From positions 531,805-595,804 of the forward strand of contig WHVD01000048.1 of NCBI GenBank assembly GCA_015178975.1: DNA of 64,000 nt. Direction: 5' to 3'. Each line of letters begins with the position of its first letter. Position 1 is the stretch's first letter. Below are positions 46,560 to 57,039 of this stretch, piece by piece. The stretch is from Hysterangium stoloniferum. Lineage: Eukaryota > Basidiomycota > Agaricomycetes > Hysterangiales > Hysterangiaceae. The position numbers were made by a program, and so were the translations under genes. The notes under the pieces were generated by a model that worked only from the letters and a program-made list of their open reading frames with translations, did not search any database and was not told where the DNA came from.

Positions 46560-46923
46560 TGTGGTGGCAGGATTTTAACCTGAATTCTAACGCTCAAGGA
46601 TTGTGAAGTTGTCATGACAACTCACCAAACTATACCTAGCTGCCATGTGTGCTTTCTGCAGTAGATGATCTGGCGAAGTGCAAGAATTAGCTTAGAAAAC
46701 AGTAGCTAACTTGAGAGTATCCTGGAGTCTGTATGGATGAAGGAAGGTGAGTGGGCCTTGTTTAAAAGGGGCTTTACTTAAAAGGAAGGGATGAAACGCT
46801 GTGTATCCTGTCCAAGCACGGCCGCCCTGCATTTCCCATAAATTGACCCTTTAATTAATTGCTGCACTGCTGCCACGGAAGTACAGCATCCTCTTCTGGT
46901 GTGAGCACGACTGCTACCCACCA
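46560..46923 (+). promoter_or_regulatory. 5' flank (presumed promoter) of copy G
   Basis: The most complete upstream region of the family, starting at the AATTCTAACGCTCAAGGATTG block and running to the ATG. Blocks recur in front of E, F and H and at 29612 and 9815-10290. No TATA box is evident; the leader includes TTAATTAATTGC and a GTGAGCACGACTGCTACCC sequence just upstream of the ATG that is also kept at copy H. Confidence 0.45.
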
Positions 46924-49900
46924 ATGTCTACTTTAAACGAGACGACGCTGAGGAATCACGATATGGCAACGGCTGAGACCCTCCAAAAAGGCGTCGAGGA
47001 ATTACCACCCTTGGTTTCCACAGGTGTATTCAAGTTGAGCTCAGAGGAAGCAGGCCAGATCCTGGAGACGAGAGTGAGGGAAAGATTCCGGTTGAAGCTT
47101 CGAGAACGATGGAGCTGTAACGAACCCGGGCACGATTTATGTTGCCGAACTCTTGCTGACCACCAGCACATACCGCTGTCTGCAAAGCATGTAGAGGTTT
47201 GGGTTGACGAGTTGGTGAGCAATTATAATGCTATTATCATGTAATTCATCTCACATGCTTCGTGGTTCAGTTCAAAGGTGATAAGAGCTACAATGACCCA
47301 CCCACGGTTGGTAAGATGGCAGGCAGGCCCGCCAACATCACGTCCCACCACGGAGAAAGCGTTGAAGAGCAACCACCCTTGGTTTGCCCGGGTGAATTGA
47401 GCTCGGATCAACGGGACCAGATCATTAAGGCGGGAATGAGAGAGATATTTCGCGCGAAGCTTCGAGAACGTTGGAGCTGTACCGAAACCGGGCACGATTT
47501 ATGTTACCGGACCCCCGATGACGACCAGCACATACCACTGTCTGCAAACTGTGTAGAGATTTGGGTTGACGAACTGGTGAGTGAGGTATAATGCTATTAT
47601 CATGTAATCTATATCACATCCTGCGCGCTTCAGTGCCAAGGAGGAACGAGTTACCATGATCCACCGACTGTTGTTAAGATATCAGGGAGGCCCACCAACA
47701 CAACATCCAACCACCGAGCAGGCATTGAGGGGGATATACCATATTATCATCAGGATATGCAAGTGTCCCGAAACGATGCAGATATCCAGGTTGACGAGAT
47801 GGTGAGCAAAGTATTATGCTATCATCACGTAATTTGTATCACATCCTGCGCGTTGCAGTGCCAAGGAGAAATGACTTACCATGACCCACCGACCGCCGTC
47901 AAGATGCCGGAGAGGTGCATAAACACCACAGCCAACCTCCGAGAAGACGTTGAGGAGCTACCACCTTTGGTATCAAGTTCTCGGGTCCCCGATGACGACC
48001 AGGTCATACTGTCTGCAAACCACGTAAAGCTTTCGGCTGTCCAGTTCAAGCCCGTGAGTAAAGTATAATGCCACTATCATGTAGTCTGTATCACATCCTG
48101 CGCGTTTCAGTGTCAAGGAAGAACCAGCTACCACGACCCACCGACCGTTGTTACGATGCCAGGGAGGTCTACCAACAGCATATTCAACCTCCGAAAAGGC
48201 GTCGAGGAGTTACCACCGTTGGTTTCCTCAGCTGTATTGAGCCGGGAAGAAAGGAACCAGATCGTTAAGACTGGAATGAGAGAGATTTTCCGGGCGAAAC
48301 TTCGCGACCGATGGAGATGTAACGAAACCGGGCACGATTTATGTTACCGGGCACACGATGACGACCAGCACATACTACTGTCTGAAAACCATGTAGATTT
48401 TTGGGTTAACGAGTTGGTGAGTAAAGTATCATGCTAATTTCCTGCAATCTGCGTCACATCCTGTGCGTTTCAGTGCAACGGAAATACGAGCTACCGTGAC
48501 CTACCCGCTTTTGGTAAGATACTATGGAGTTCCACCAACACCGCGTCTAGCCTCCAAGAAGGTGTTGATGAGTTACCACCCTTAATTTGTCCACGTGTAT
48601 TAACCTCAGAACAACGGGATCAAATCATAAACACTGGAATGAGGGAGATTTTCCGGGTGAAACTTCGAGAACGATGGAGCTGCAACGAAACTGGGCAGAA
48701 TTTATGTTACCGAGCCCCCGGTGACGACCACCACATACCACTGTCTCCAAACCATGTCGAGCTTTGGGTTGACGAGTTGGTGAGTAATCATGTATACAGT
48801 GCCGTTATCACCTAATCGTTACCACATCCCGCCTGTGTCAGTGCCAAGGAGAAACAACCTGCCATGAACCACCGACTGCTGTTACGATGCCAGAAAAGTC
48901 TACCGACACCACATCCAATCTCAGCCCATGTGGCAGTCATGCTTGGGGCTGCCTATCGGTGTATCACACGCCTTCCAACATTGAGATTATACCAGGCTAT
49001 TACGACGTTGGAGTCGTGTTTGAAAAAGTTAGCATGCGGCTCCTCCACCACGGAAGAATGGCTCGGTTGATGGCAAAGTTGATTGTGTATGGGCGAATGG
49101 TGGATTTCTCATCTCGGGACAAGGTGCTTAACAAGTTCCTCCACAAGTCTGCAACTCTTCCAAGTTGGGGAAGAGTAATTCAGGAAAGCATTGATTTGTT
49201 GAGGTAAGGATAACTCAGCGGCATCAAGCATTGGGATACATTCGACCTACTCATGCTTTGTAGACCCACATACCCGCTTGTGATTCGAGAAAAAGCGTCA
49301 AGAATTTTAGGGAACTTCTGGTTGTGTTACGATGAAATACAGCTAACGAACAATCATGACACTATGACCTTGAAGCTTATAGCATCATTAGTCCGCGCCT
49401 TCATATGTTGCCCTGGCGCTCAATGGTGGGATACGAATACATCAACCCTCATTACGACATCACTCTATAATTCCATCATAAAATCACCGCTTCACAGCAA
49501 CTTGGATGAGGTTTCATCTGCATTTGTCATGCACATTTCCCGCTACTTATCGCACCCTCATAACCAATATCCCCTCCTCATTGGTCCCCTTGCGGATGTC
49601 ATCGAAAACAGATGTCATGTGCGTCAGCTGTCTGTAGAAGAGCTCATTGCCATCAGAGCCTACTTCACGACCTGCTTGAATCGACACAGACGTTTTGGCT
49701 ACGGATTACATCGGCTTTTCATGCATTGCGTTTCCCAGGACACATGGTTTCTAGACATATCTGGAGAGGTATTGAAGTCGGCGCTCAGGAATATCAGAAT
49801 GGATATCCAGACATTGGCTCAAAGCACTAGGATTGCAGTATCTTTGTTCATCAACCTGGAAATGCTGGAGAATTTCCTTGACAACAAGTCGCTGTTCATA

Positions 49901-49993
49901 GTCCATAACAGCCAGCTCATGATCGTTGGTTCTTTTATGGTTTCAATCCTAAGGCACGTCCCTATATTCTTTCGCAAATACTGTCACATTTAA
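46924..49993 (+). CDS. Cassette-exon family copy G, intact eight-exon gene (887 aa)
   Basis: Exons 46924-47214, 47271-47576, 47634-47801, 47859-48053, 48111-48416, 48474-48779, 48842-49203 and 49264-49993. Introns are 56, 57, 57, 57, 57, 62 and 60 bp, all GT-AG. The spliced length is 2,664 bp with no internal stop. Residues 1-524 are six cassettes. Exons 1, 2, 5 and 6 carry the full core (GVEELPPL, LRERWSC, GHDLCYR, DDDQHIPLS, VWVDEL); exons 3 and 4 lack most of it. Exon 7 (about 525-645) is unique: GYY...GRMVDFSSRDKVLNKFLHKSA. Exon 8 (to 887): LVRAFICCPGAQWWDTNTS, RQLSVEELIAIRAYF, FMHCVSQDTWFLDISGE. No signal peptide or membrane span is seen. The family is unrecognised beyond a weak resemblance of the cassette core to a Cys/His/Trp module of mushroom hypothetical proteins. 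It is the best candidate for the functional master copy. Confidence 0.7.
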
Positions 49994-50018
49994 CTGCAAC
50001 ACTAGAGAATTGTCGTCG

Positions 50019-50378
50019 ATGTCTGTAAATTCAAGCCCGGAGAAGTGGCTGTTGTGGTCTATTCGGAACATAATCAGAATGACAATTAAGTTCATAGCTA
50101 GATCTTCAGATCTGGAATATGCGTGCGTCCAATTGCGTACAGAATCCACTATCGACGCTCTTTCCCGCGTTATTAGCAACTGTAAGGCGATTGGCCGGTC
50201 GACAGAGGATAGATGCATAGCGTGGAGATGCTCAGACATCATCAAACATGCTCGCCATCTCCTACACTTGATCGCCATGCCGTTCACCGGGTCGTCGGAA
50301 CTATCAAATAGTCGTTGTTTATCGGTGGTAACTCAGTTCGGATGGCGTATCATGGACGTTGGTGAATTGGGTCACTGA
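50019..50378 (+). CDS. ORF2 of copy G
   Basis: ATG 50019 (MSVNSSPEKWLLWSIRN), 119 codons, intact. It starts 25 bp after the stop of the eight-exon gene. A 3-bp difference in the spacer between copies (GCCGATG versus GTCGTCGATG) leaves the frame unchanged. Cysteines in CIAWRC and a WRIMD-GELGH end are conserved. Its relation to the upstream gene (second cistron, missed exon or separate gene) is open. Confidence 0.5.
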   Translation: MSVNSSPEKWLLWSIRNIIRMTIKFIARSSDLEYACVQLRTESTIDALSRVISNCKAIGRSTEDRCIAWRCSDIIKHARHLLHLIAMPFTGSSELSNSRCLSVVTQFGWRIMDVGELGH

Positions 50379-51510
50379 TTGTACACATTTGTCCGGTGTC
50401 TGGTCTTTTTGTAGTAGTCACAACGATAGTTATAGAAAGAAGTGGAGAACGGTAGACTTATTTTAAACTCTTATTGAGGCCGAGATGGTCAGAAACAGAA
50501 TTGATTTGGGGACAAGTTGGGTTGTAAAACTTTGGTAGAATCTGTTGGGGTGCCTGCACAAAACCCAAGCGCATATAGGCAGACTGTTTCGGAATGTATA
50601 CGTCCAAATACACATCCACATAACCAATCATACTCAGAACCACACTTCATAATGACAAAACGGACGGAGCCGAGACTGGACACAAAGGACCGGCAGTCGA
50701 CAGTACCCGTCAGAAATGCCGTCACCTCCTCCGAAGAAGACAGAAATAATACCACGCACGGTGTAACCAATTATGTACAACACACCTACAGATCAGGCAT
50801 ACATCCTTCCCCGCCTGCCCGCGGCACGCAATTGACTGGTTCCTTGTTGCCTCGAGCCCGCTAGTGAGATACAAGGCAAAAATATCAGGTAAATACATCA
50901 TAGGGTGGGGAATAATGGCAATAGGTGTCGCGCTTGGGGTGAAGTTAGCTGCATGACTTGTTTTCCACCATGGCGGAAAACGTGGTCCAATTTTAGCATC
51001 GTTGTCAGAGAATGTAAGCGATTGAAGTGGTGCAACTTTGTAAGAAATCGGCTCAGCCGGTAATGCCGTCAAGTGCAAGTCCGGTGAGCATAAAGAATTC
51101 GCCGGCCAATGCGAAGAAATTCACCGAAAATATATTTAAAAGTCCCCGGTGATCTCTTATATGCCAACGTTATCTAGACGAACTCGTAGCGGTTAGTTAA
51201 CCAAGTGGTTTGTATCTGTATCAAGTTGCTTATATGTTGGTTTTTTACAAGTCTTTTTGCTCCTTTAACCCTAGTTCCTAAGGGTCCTTCCAATATAATT
51301 ACCCACCTGTAGACCTTTGGGCCAGGTTATGTAGCATACTAATTTTGGAGTTAATGTCAAGCCTTATATTTCCTGGCTCATTCACTGGCCTTGCTGGTCC
51401 CTTGAGGACAGAGACAACAACTGCTCCATGAGATGGGTTATCTACAATACATGCCCAACTCCTACACTTTTATTTTTTATGTATTTGAGATGTCATACAT
51501 TACATTTTAT
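50379..51510 (+). repeat. Conserved 3' flank module of copy G
   Basis: The longest uninterrupted version. An antisense open frame (50770-50489, TGTVDCRSFVSSLGSVRFVI) and another at 51078-50722 (FSDNDAKIGPRFPPWWKT) are matched by the flank of copy E. The GCTCAGCCGGTAATGCCGTC block near 51050 is GC-rich in contrast to its surroundings. It ends near GAGATGTCATACATTAC. Confidence 0.55.
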
Positions 51511-51699
51511 TTTATTTATTAAAATGACTTGGTCAGCGAATTCTTGGCATGGGGTGGAATATGCAGACTGTGGGGAGGTTGTGGGAAGTGGCATGTTCCT
51601 CCATTTCACACTCGGGGTGTTTGTCTGCTGGTAAGCGGACAGGCAATACCCCTCCTCCCTTTCGTCTGTTTAAGTATCCTATTGCCATTTCCTAGCTAC

Positions 51700-52188
51700 A
51701 GGTGACGGCACCAATTTAGTCAGCCCTCAAGCGCGACACCTATTGCTATCATACCCCACCCTTTGATCTATTTAACCAATTGTTTTGTCTTGTATTTAAC
51801 TCGCCAGCTCAAGGCTATGAGGAACCGGTCGATTTCGTGCCGCGGACAGGCGGGGGAAGGATACATGCATGATCTGAGGATGTGTTCCACATCGTTGGTT
51901 ACACAATGGGTGGGGTGATTTTTGTCTTCCTAAATCGCTTTTGGAGGAATTGACGGGTCACTTTCGACACGCACTTTCGACTGCCGGTCCTTTTTGTCCA
52001 ATCTCGGCACCGTCCTGTATTGTCATTATGGTGTGTATGTTTCCGATTATAATTCGTCATTTGGATGGACATCAATTCTGTTTCTGACCGTCTCGGCCTC
52101 AATAAGAGTTTAAATTAACACTGTCGTTCTTTACTTCTGTATATAACTAGCGTTTTGACTATTACCAAAAGACCAGACAGGTGAATGT
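51700..52188 (-). repeat. Conserved 3' flank module of copy H (partial)
   Basis: Reverse complement of the flank of copy G (GCGCGACACCTATTGCTAT, CTTTCGACTGCCGGTCC, TCAATTCTGTTTCTGACCG). Copies G and H are therefore tail to tail, with about 200 bp of unrelated sequence between them (51511-51699). Confidence 0.55.
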
Positions 52189-52554
52189 TTACAATGAGTG
52201 ATCCGATTCACCAACATCGACGATACGCCATCCGAACTGAGTTACCACCGATAAACAACGACTATTTGATAGTTCCGACGGCCCGGTGAACGGCGTGGCG
52301 ATCAAGTGTAGGAGGTGGCTAGCATGTTTAATGATGTCTGAGCATCTCCACCCTGTGCAGCTATCTTCTGTCGACCGGCCAATGGCCTGACAATTGCGAA
52401 CAACCCGGGCAAGAGCGCTGATAGTGGATTCTGTACGCACTTGGACGCACGCATATTCCAGATCTGGAGATCTAGCTATGAACTTAATTGTCATTCTGAT
52501 TGTGTTCCGAATAGACCACAATAGCCACTTGTCCGGGCTTGAATTTACAGACAT
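52189..52554 (-). CDS. ORF2 of copy H
   Basis: ATG complement at 52552-52554, intact to 52189, 121 codons. Same motifs as the other ORF2s, with a slightly different end (DVGESDHSL). That it is still open while the gene in front is disrupted is of interest, although recent damage would give the same result. Confidence 0.45.
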   Translation of the reverse strand: MSVNSSPDKWLLWSIRNTIRMTIKFIARSPDLEYACVQVRTESTISALARVVRNCQAIGRSTEDSCTGWRCSDIIKHASHLLHLIATPFTGPSELSNSRCLSVVTQFGWRIVDVGESDHSL

Positions 52555-52579
52555 CGACGACAATTCTCTAGTACCGCAG

Positions 52580-54070
52580 TTAAATGTGACAGTATTTGCG
52601 AAAGAATATAGGGACGTGCCTTAGGATTGAAACCATAAAAGAACTAATGATCATGAGCTGGCTGTTATGGACTATGAACAGCGACTTGTTGTCAAGGAAA
52701 TTCTCCAGCATTTCCAGGTTGATGAACAAAGATACTACAATCCTAGTGCTTTGAGCCAATGTCTGGATATCCATTCTGATATTTCTGAGCACCGACTTCA
52801 ATATCTCTCCAGATATGTCTAGAAACCATGTGTCCTGGGAAACGTAATGCATGAAAAGCCGATTTAATCCGTAGCCAAACAGCCTATGTCGATTCAACAA
52901 GGTCTCAAAGTAGGCTTTGATGGCAATAAGCTCTTCTACAGACAGCTGACGCACATGGCATGCATTTTCGATGACATCCGCAAGGGCACCAATGAGGAAG
53001 GGATGTTGGTTATCATAGTCCGATAAGTGACGGGCGATTTCTACGATATATATAGATGAAACCTCATCCAAGTTGGTGTGAAGCGGTGATTTTATGAGGG
53101 AATCATAGAGTAGCCGCGTAATGGCGGTTGATGTATTCCTATCCCACCATTGAACGCCAGGGCAATACATGAAGGCGCGACCCAACGATCCCATAAGCTT
53201 CAAGGTCATAGTGTCATGATTGTTCGTTAGCTGTATTTCATCATAATGCAACCAGAAGTCCCCTAAAACTCTCGACGCTTGTTCTCGAATTTGAAGCGGG
53301 TATGAGGGTCTACAAAGCGTGAGTAGGTCAAGTGTATCCCAAAGCTTGACGCCGCGGAGTTATCCCTACCTCAAGAAATCAATGCTTTCTTGAATTACTA
53401 TTCCCCATCTTGGAAGAGTTGCAGACTTGCGCAGGAACTTGTTAAGCGTCTTGCCCCGGGATGAGAAATCTACCATTCGCCCGTACATAGTCAACTTTGC
53501 CATCAACGTAGCTTTCTTTGTGGAGTAGAGGACTTTCATCCCAAGCCTTTGGTAGACAACCCCCATGTAATAGCCTGGTTCAAATTCAATGCTGGAAGTT
53601 GTGTCAAGGTCCATTCCGCAGTCCCCATCATGGCTGCCATATGGGCTGAGATTGAATGTAGTGCTGGTAGACCTCCCCGGCATCGTAACAGCAGTCGGTG
53701 GTTAATGGCAGGTCGTTTCTCCTTGGCACTGGCACAGACAGGATGTGGTAAAGATTAGGTGATAACACAGCACTATATACTTGATTGCTCACCAACTCGT
53801 CAACCCAAACCTCTAAATGGTCCAACAACAATGGTATGTGCCGGTCGTCACCGGGGGCTCGGTAACATAAATAGTGCCCAGTTTGGTTGCAACTCCATCG
53901 TTCTCGAAGTTTCGCCCGGAAAGTCTCCCTCATCCCCGTGATAACTATTTGATCCCGTTGTTCTGAGTTCAATACATGTGGGGAATCCAAGGGTGGTAGC
54001 TCCTCAACGCCTTCTTGGAGTGTCTCAGCCGTTGCCATATCGTAATTCCTCGGAGTCGTCTCGTTGAAAG
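52580..54070 (-). pseudogene. Cassette-exon family copy H, single-cassette version
   Basis: Minus-strand exons: 54070-53793 (exon 1 fused to one cassette: MATAETLQEGVEELPPL...VWVDEL), 53728-53370 (unique exon) and 53310-52580 (terminal exon). It has only one cassette, against six in copy G; the first intron is of the type that normally precedes the unique exon. A solo LTR is inserted at the start codon region, so the family ATG is lost. One extra base (CTTTG instead of CTTG near 53280) shifts the frame at the beginning of the terminal exon. Otherwise the sequence is well preserved. Confidence 0.7.
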
Positions 54071-54075
54071 TAGAT

Positions 54076-54346
54076 TGTTGGAATTAGGCTAATGCGTACC
54101 TATGGGGTTTACATAAAGGGGCATGGAACCGCGTCGTTTTCTTTTGTGCATCGATATACGTCTCACTATCTCTTTGTTCTCGCCTTCTCGCCTTATTGTT
54201 CTATTGTCCGGTATTGTATAACTGCATGACCCATGCCCATCACTATTTTCTCTCACACTCAAATACCAATGCTACGAAACTCTGTACTTCTTAGTTGATT
54301 CTCACTATCTGTCAACTGAGATATATTATCTGTTATAGCTCTAATA
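54076..54346 (+). repeat. Solo LTR (TGTTGGAATTAGG...CTCTAATA), TSD TAGAT, at the start of copy H
   Basis: 271 bp flanked by TAGAT (54071-54075 and 54347-54351). The right flank continues ATTGGGGTAGCAGTCGTGC, the reverse of the leader in front of copy G's ATG, so the insertion point lies within or next to the start codon. Confidence 0.85.
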
Positions 54347-54351
54347 TAGAT

Positions 54352-54745
54352 ATTGGGGTAGCAGTCGTGCTCACCAGAAGGATGCTGTGCTTCCATGCCA
54401 TCACTGCAGTAGTGCAACAATTAACTAGCGAGTCAATTTGTGGGAAATGCACGGCGGCCGTGTTTGCATAGATACACAGCGCTTCATCCCTTCCTTTTAA
54501 GTAACGCACATTTTAAACAAGGCCACTCACCTTCCTTCATCCACACAGACTCCAGGATCCTCTCAAGTTAGCTATTGTTTTCTACGCTAATTCTTACACT
54601 TCGCCTGACCATCTACTGCAGAAAGCACACATGCTATGTACAGTTTGGTGAGTTGTCATCACATAATGCGACAACTTCACAGTTCTTGAGCGTTAGAATT
54701 AGGTTAAAATCCTGTATAACATTGGGGACTCTCCGCAGCCCTAGA
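54352..54745 (-). promoter_or_regulatory. 5' flank of copy H, separated by the LTR
   Basis: Reverse complement of the copy G upstream region (TGTGGGAAATGCACGGCGGCC, CCACTCACCTTCCTTCATC, GTGAGTTGTCATCACATAA blocks). Confidence 0.5.
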
Positions 54746-55570
54746 ATTTTAAATTCTCAGTTCTAAGTGATACTGCCGGTATGCCGATGGTTAAGCGTCA
54801 CCCCCACTTGCTCACCTTAAGGATAGCACGGTAAATACTAGCAATTTTGTGAGGATAATAGCCATTGAGTGTCTGGGCGGTACACTCCGATTGCCTCCTT
54901 TCTGGAGTGAAGAACGTAACAAGGGCATGCCTGGGGTGAAACTGCTAGAGAGCACAAAGTGTCTTGTCGACAATCTTGGACTGGACCCCCCCACCATGAC
55001 ATTAAACGTAATCTATCCCTCCAAGATACAGAAGGAACCGACTTACTCCTCCAGGCCGTGGTGATGGGTATGGATGCTTGGGCAAAGGAATTGCAACGAC
55101 CTCCGACACATCAGTCCGACATACCATGGCTCCAGTTGTCTGTTAATCTAATGGAGAGTGTACAAGGGTATGCAATTAGTATCTAACCGGTCTGTAAGTC
55201 TTGTATTGATGATATATTACTTACAAGAAAGAAGCGGCACTTTTTCCTTCCTCGGAGCACACTTGCCATCTCGCAGGTGACAGCTTTACGCGTCCCTTTA
55301 ACAGAGGCGTCGGATTTAACGAATGCACCTGCTTGGATTGAATGGTTCGTGTTAATATCTATTTAAGGTTACAACCTGTTGGTAAGAAATTATGAACAGC
55401 TATCAATTACAACAGAACAATATTACAACCGAACCACCTGAGAGCAAATATATTTATTCTAGGCTTGCTCCTCTTCTACGACTGCTCAACCTATCTACAG
55501 GGTGCCCTGACAAATCTAGTGTTGATTCGTAGCATGAGAATCTCTTTAATTATGCCGTATCAGCAGAGTA
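54746..55570. other. Intergenic with short open frames
   Basis: Small forward open frames at 54849-55186 (ECLGGTLRLPPFWSEERNKG) overlap in two frames and match nothing I recognise. No other feature. Confidence 0.3.
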
Positions 55571-55577
55571 TGCCCAC

Positions 55578-56640
55578 ATGCTGGAGTTACGGCGGATGAA
55601 GGAAAGTGATACGTCGGCGATGCATGAATACTTTATTGCTAAGATTCAGCACGCTGACGGCCACACTCGTTATCTTCGCATCGAGCGGTTTCCGGAAGAC
55701 TATATTCCTCCCACCATCATGGAACGTTACATCCGTCATGTTTCATCGTTACTGAACTTATTCCAGGAGCGCGGAGCTTCCGACCAGGTTTCCACGGTTG
55801 GCGGATGGCCAAGACATGACAGGGTGCTCGAAAAAGTCGACGTTCCAGACGCCAATATCACCCTCCTGGACCTCGCTATCGCTGCTTGGGTAGTCAGGGT
55901 CAATAATGACCAATATCAGCTCCTCAGTAGGCCCTGCTATTGGTATTCAAATATGGTCTTGAGGGTGTTGGAGGACGCATATAGATTTAGGGTGGACAGG
56001 TATTTGTCTCGGGATGTCGAGCAAGCTTGGTTGGCTGAAGATTTATAGGGGGAGTCCACCAATTATTGCAACTTTTCATATGAAGATGCTAATTGTGGAC
56101 CATGCATTTGGAGGTTAATGTGTGTCAGAACCACTATACACCTCCCAGAGCATCCAACCTATATTGTCAGGAGGTGCTACACTAACTGACACAAGATATT
56201 GAGACACAAAGTACTTTTATTACAAGCTTATTAAACCCTTGTATATTGTGTATTGCAATAGAGTCAACTCATACTATTTTTAATAGGTATTAGAAGACGT
56301 GTATACATTGAGGGTGGACAGGTCTTTGTCTCGGGATGTCGAGCAGGCTGAAGAATATGGCAAAGGCGGGTGGGCCAGTATTCCCCTGCACAGACAGGAG
56401 CATGTTGCTGTTATCACTGAGGAATTTTGCAAGGAACGCGATAGAGTTCGTGATGAGGTGAGTGTCTTGGATATGGGGATTCTCTTGGAGGCTTATAGTT
56501 GGTGACAGATCCGCCTAGCACGAGAGCCAGGCGAAGCTGCGCTCATTGCACTTGAGGAGGCTGCCCAGGCAGGGTGTATATAGGAAGGACGAAAAATGCT
56601 AGCCATGATAGAGGAATTAGAGATAGCTTTCCGTAACGTC
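55578..56640 (+). pseudogene. Basidiomycete-type hypothetical gene split by an LTR-like repeat
   Basis: The ATG at 55578 opens a 156-codon frame with IQHADGHTRYLRIERFPED, ANITLLDLAIAAWVVRVNN and SRPCYWYSNMVLRVLEDAYR. This matches my memory of a common mushroom family of uncharacterised proteins with a [R/W]YLRI-[E/D]R start and a conserved CYW/CWW motif. After the stop at 56048 comes an LTR-like repeat. At 56287 the frame resumes with a second copy of the last stretch (VLEDVYTLRVDRSLSRDVEQ) and continues EEYGKGGWASIPLHRQEH to a stop near 56505, with more coding-like sequence to about 56640. So about 20 codons are duplicated on both sides of the insert. Function unknown. Confidence 0.5.
56055..56285 (+). 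repeat. LTR-like repeat, third copy of the TGTT[A/G]GAATTGG family (5' end degraded)
   Basis: Shares CTTTTCATATGAAGATGCTAA and the ACTCATACTATTTTTAATA end with 11764-11933 and the full middle with 44135-44393. The left end is degraded and preceded by a purine tract ATAGGGGGAG. No target duplication is apparent. Confidence 0.5.
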
Positions 56641-57039
56641 GAACTTCATGGCCTTCCTGTATGTCTTATCTTGTCATTGTCGCATTTTTAACTGATACAC
56701 TTAGGTATGATTTCGGACATGATAATTTTCTTTAGCCCCAGTATCCTCTTCGTTTTCATGTGCAATTGTCAAATCTCCCATTACAACTCAAATACCGGCC
56801 TGTCTTACCCATGGAAAACCATGTCCTAGTTCTTAATTTACCCGTGTACTTAATGTGTTGACATCCCCTGAGCAATCTTCCGGAATTCGTCTACCGAGAC
56901 TTATGGTAGATCAAATTCATGGATTATCTAGAACAGTACACGAAAATATGTTACTTTCCCCATTATTTTCTGAAGACTCTGCTTAAGGCGAATCGGCAGT
57001 TGATGGAAGCTGTTACTTTAGGTATATCTCAAGGTGTGT

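Noticed and set aside
46924-50378. The repeated exons as bacterial-type ORFs in an operon
   Set aside because: The pieces are separated by consistent GT-AG introns and join in frame, so separate short ORFs are not the right model.
46560-51510. The 5-kb family unit as a DNA transposon
   Set aside because: I found no terminal inverted repeats and no target duplication around any unit, and the ends differ between copies; segmental duplication fits better.
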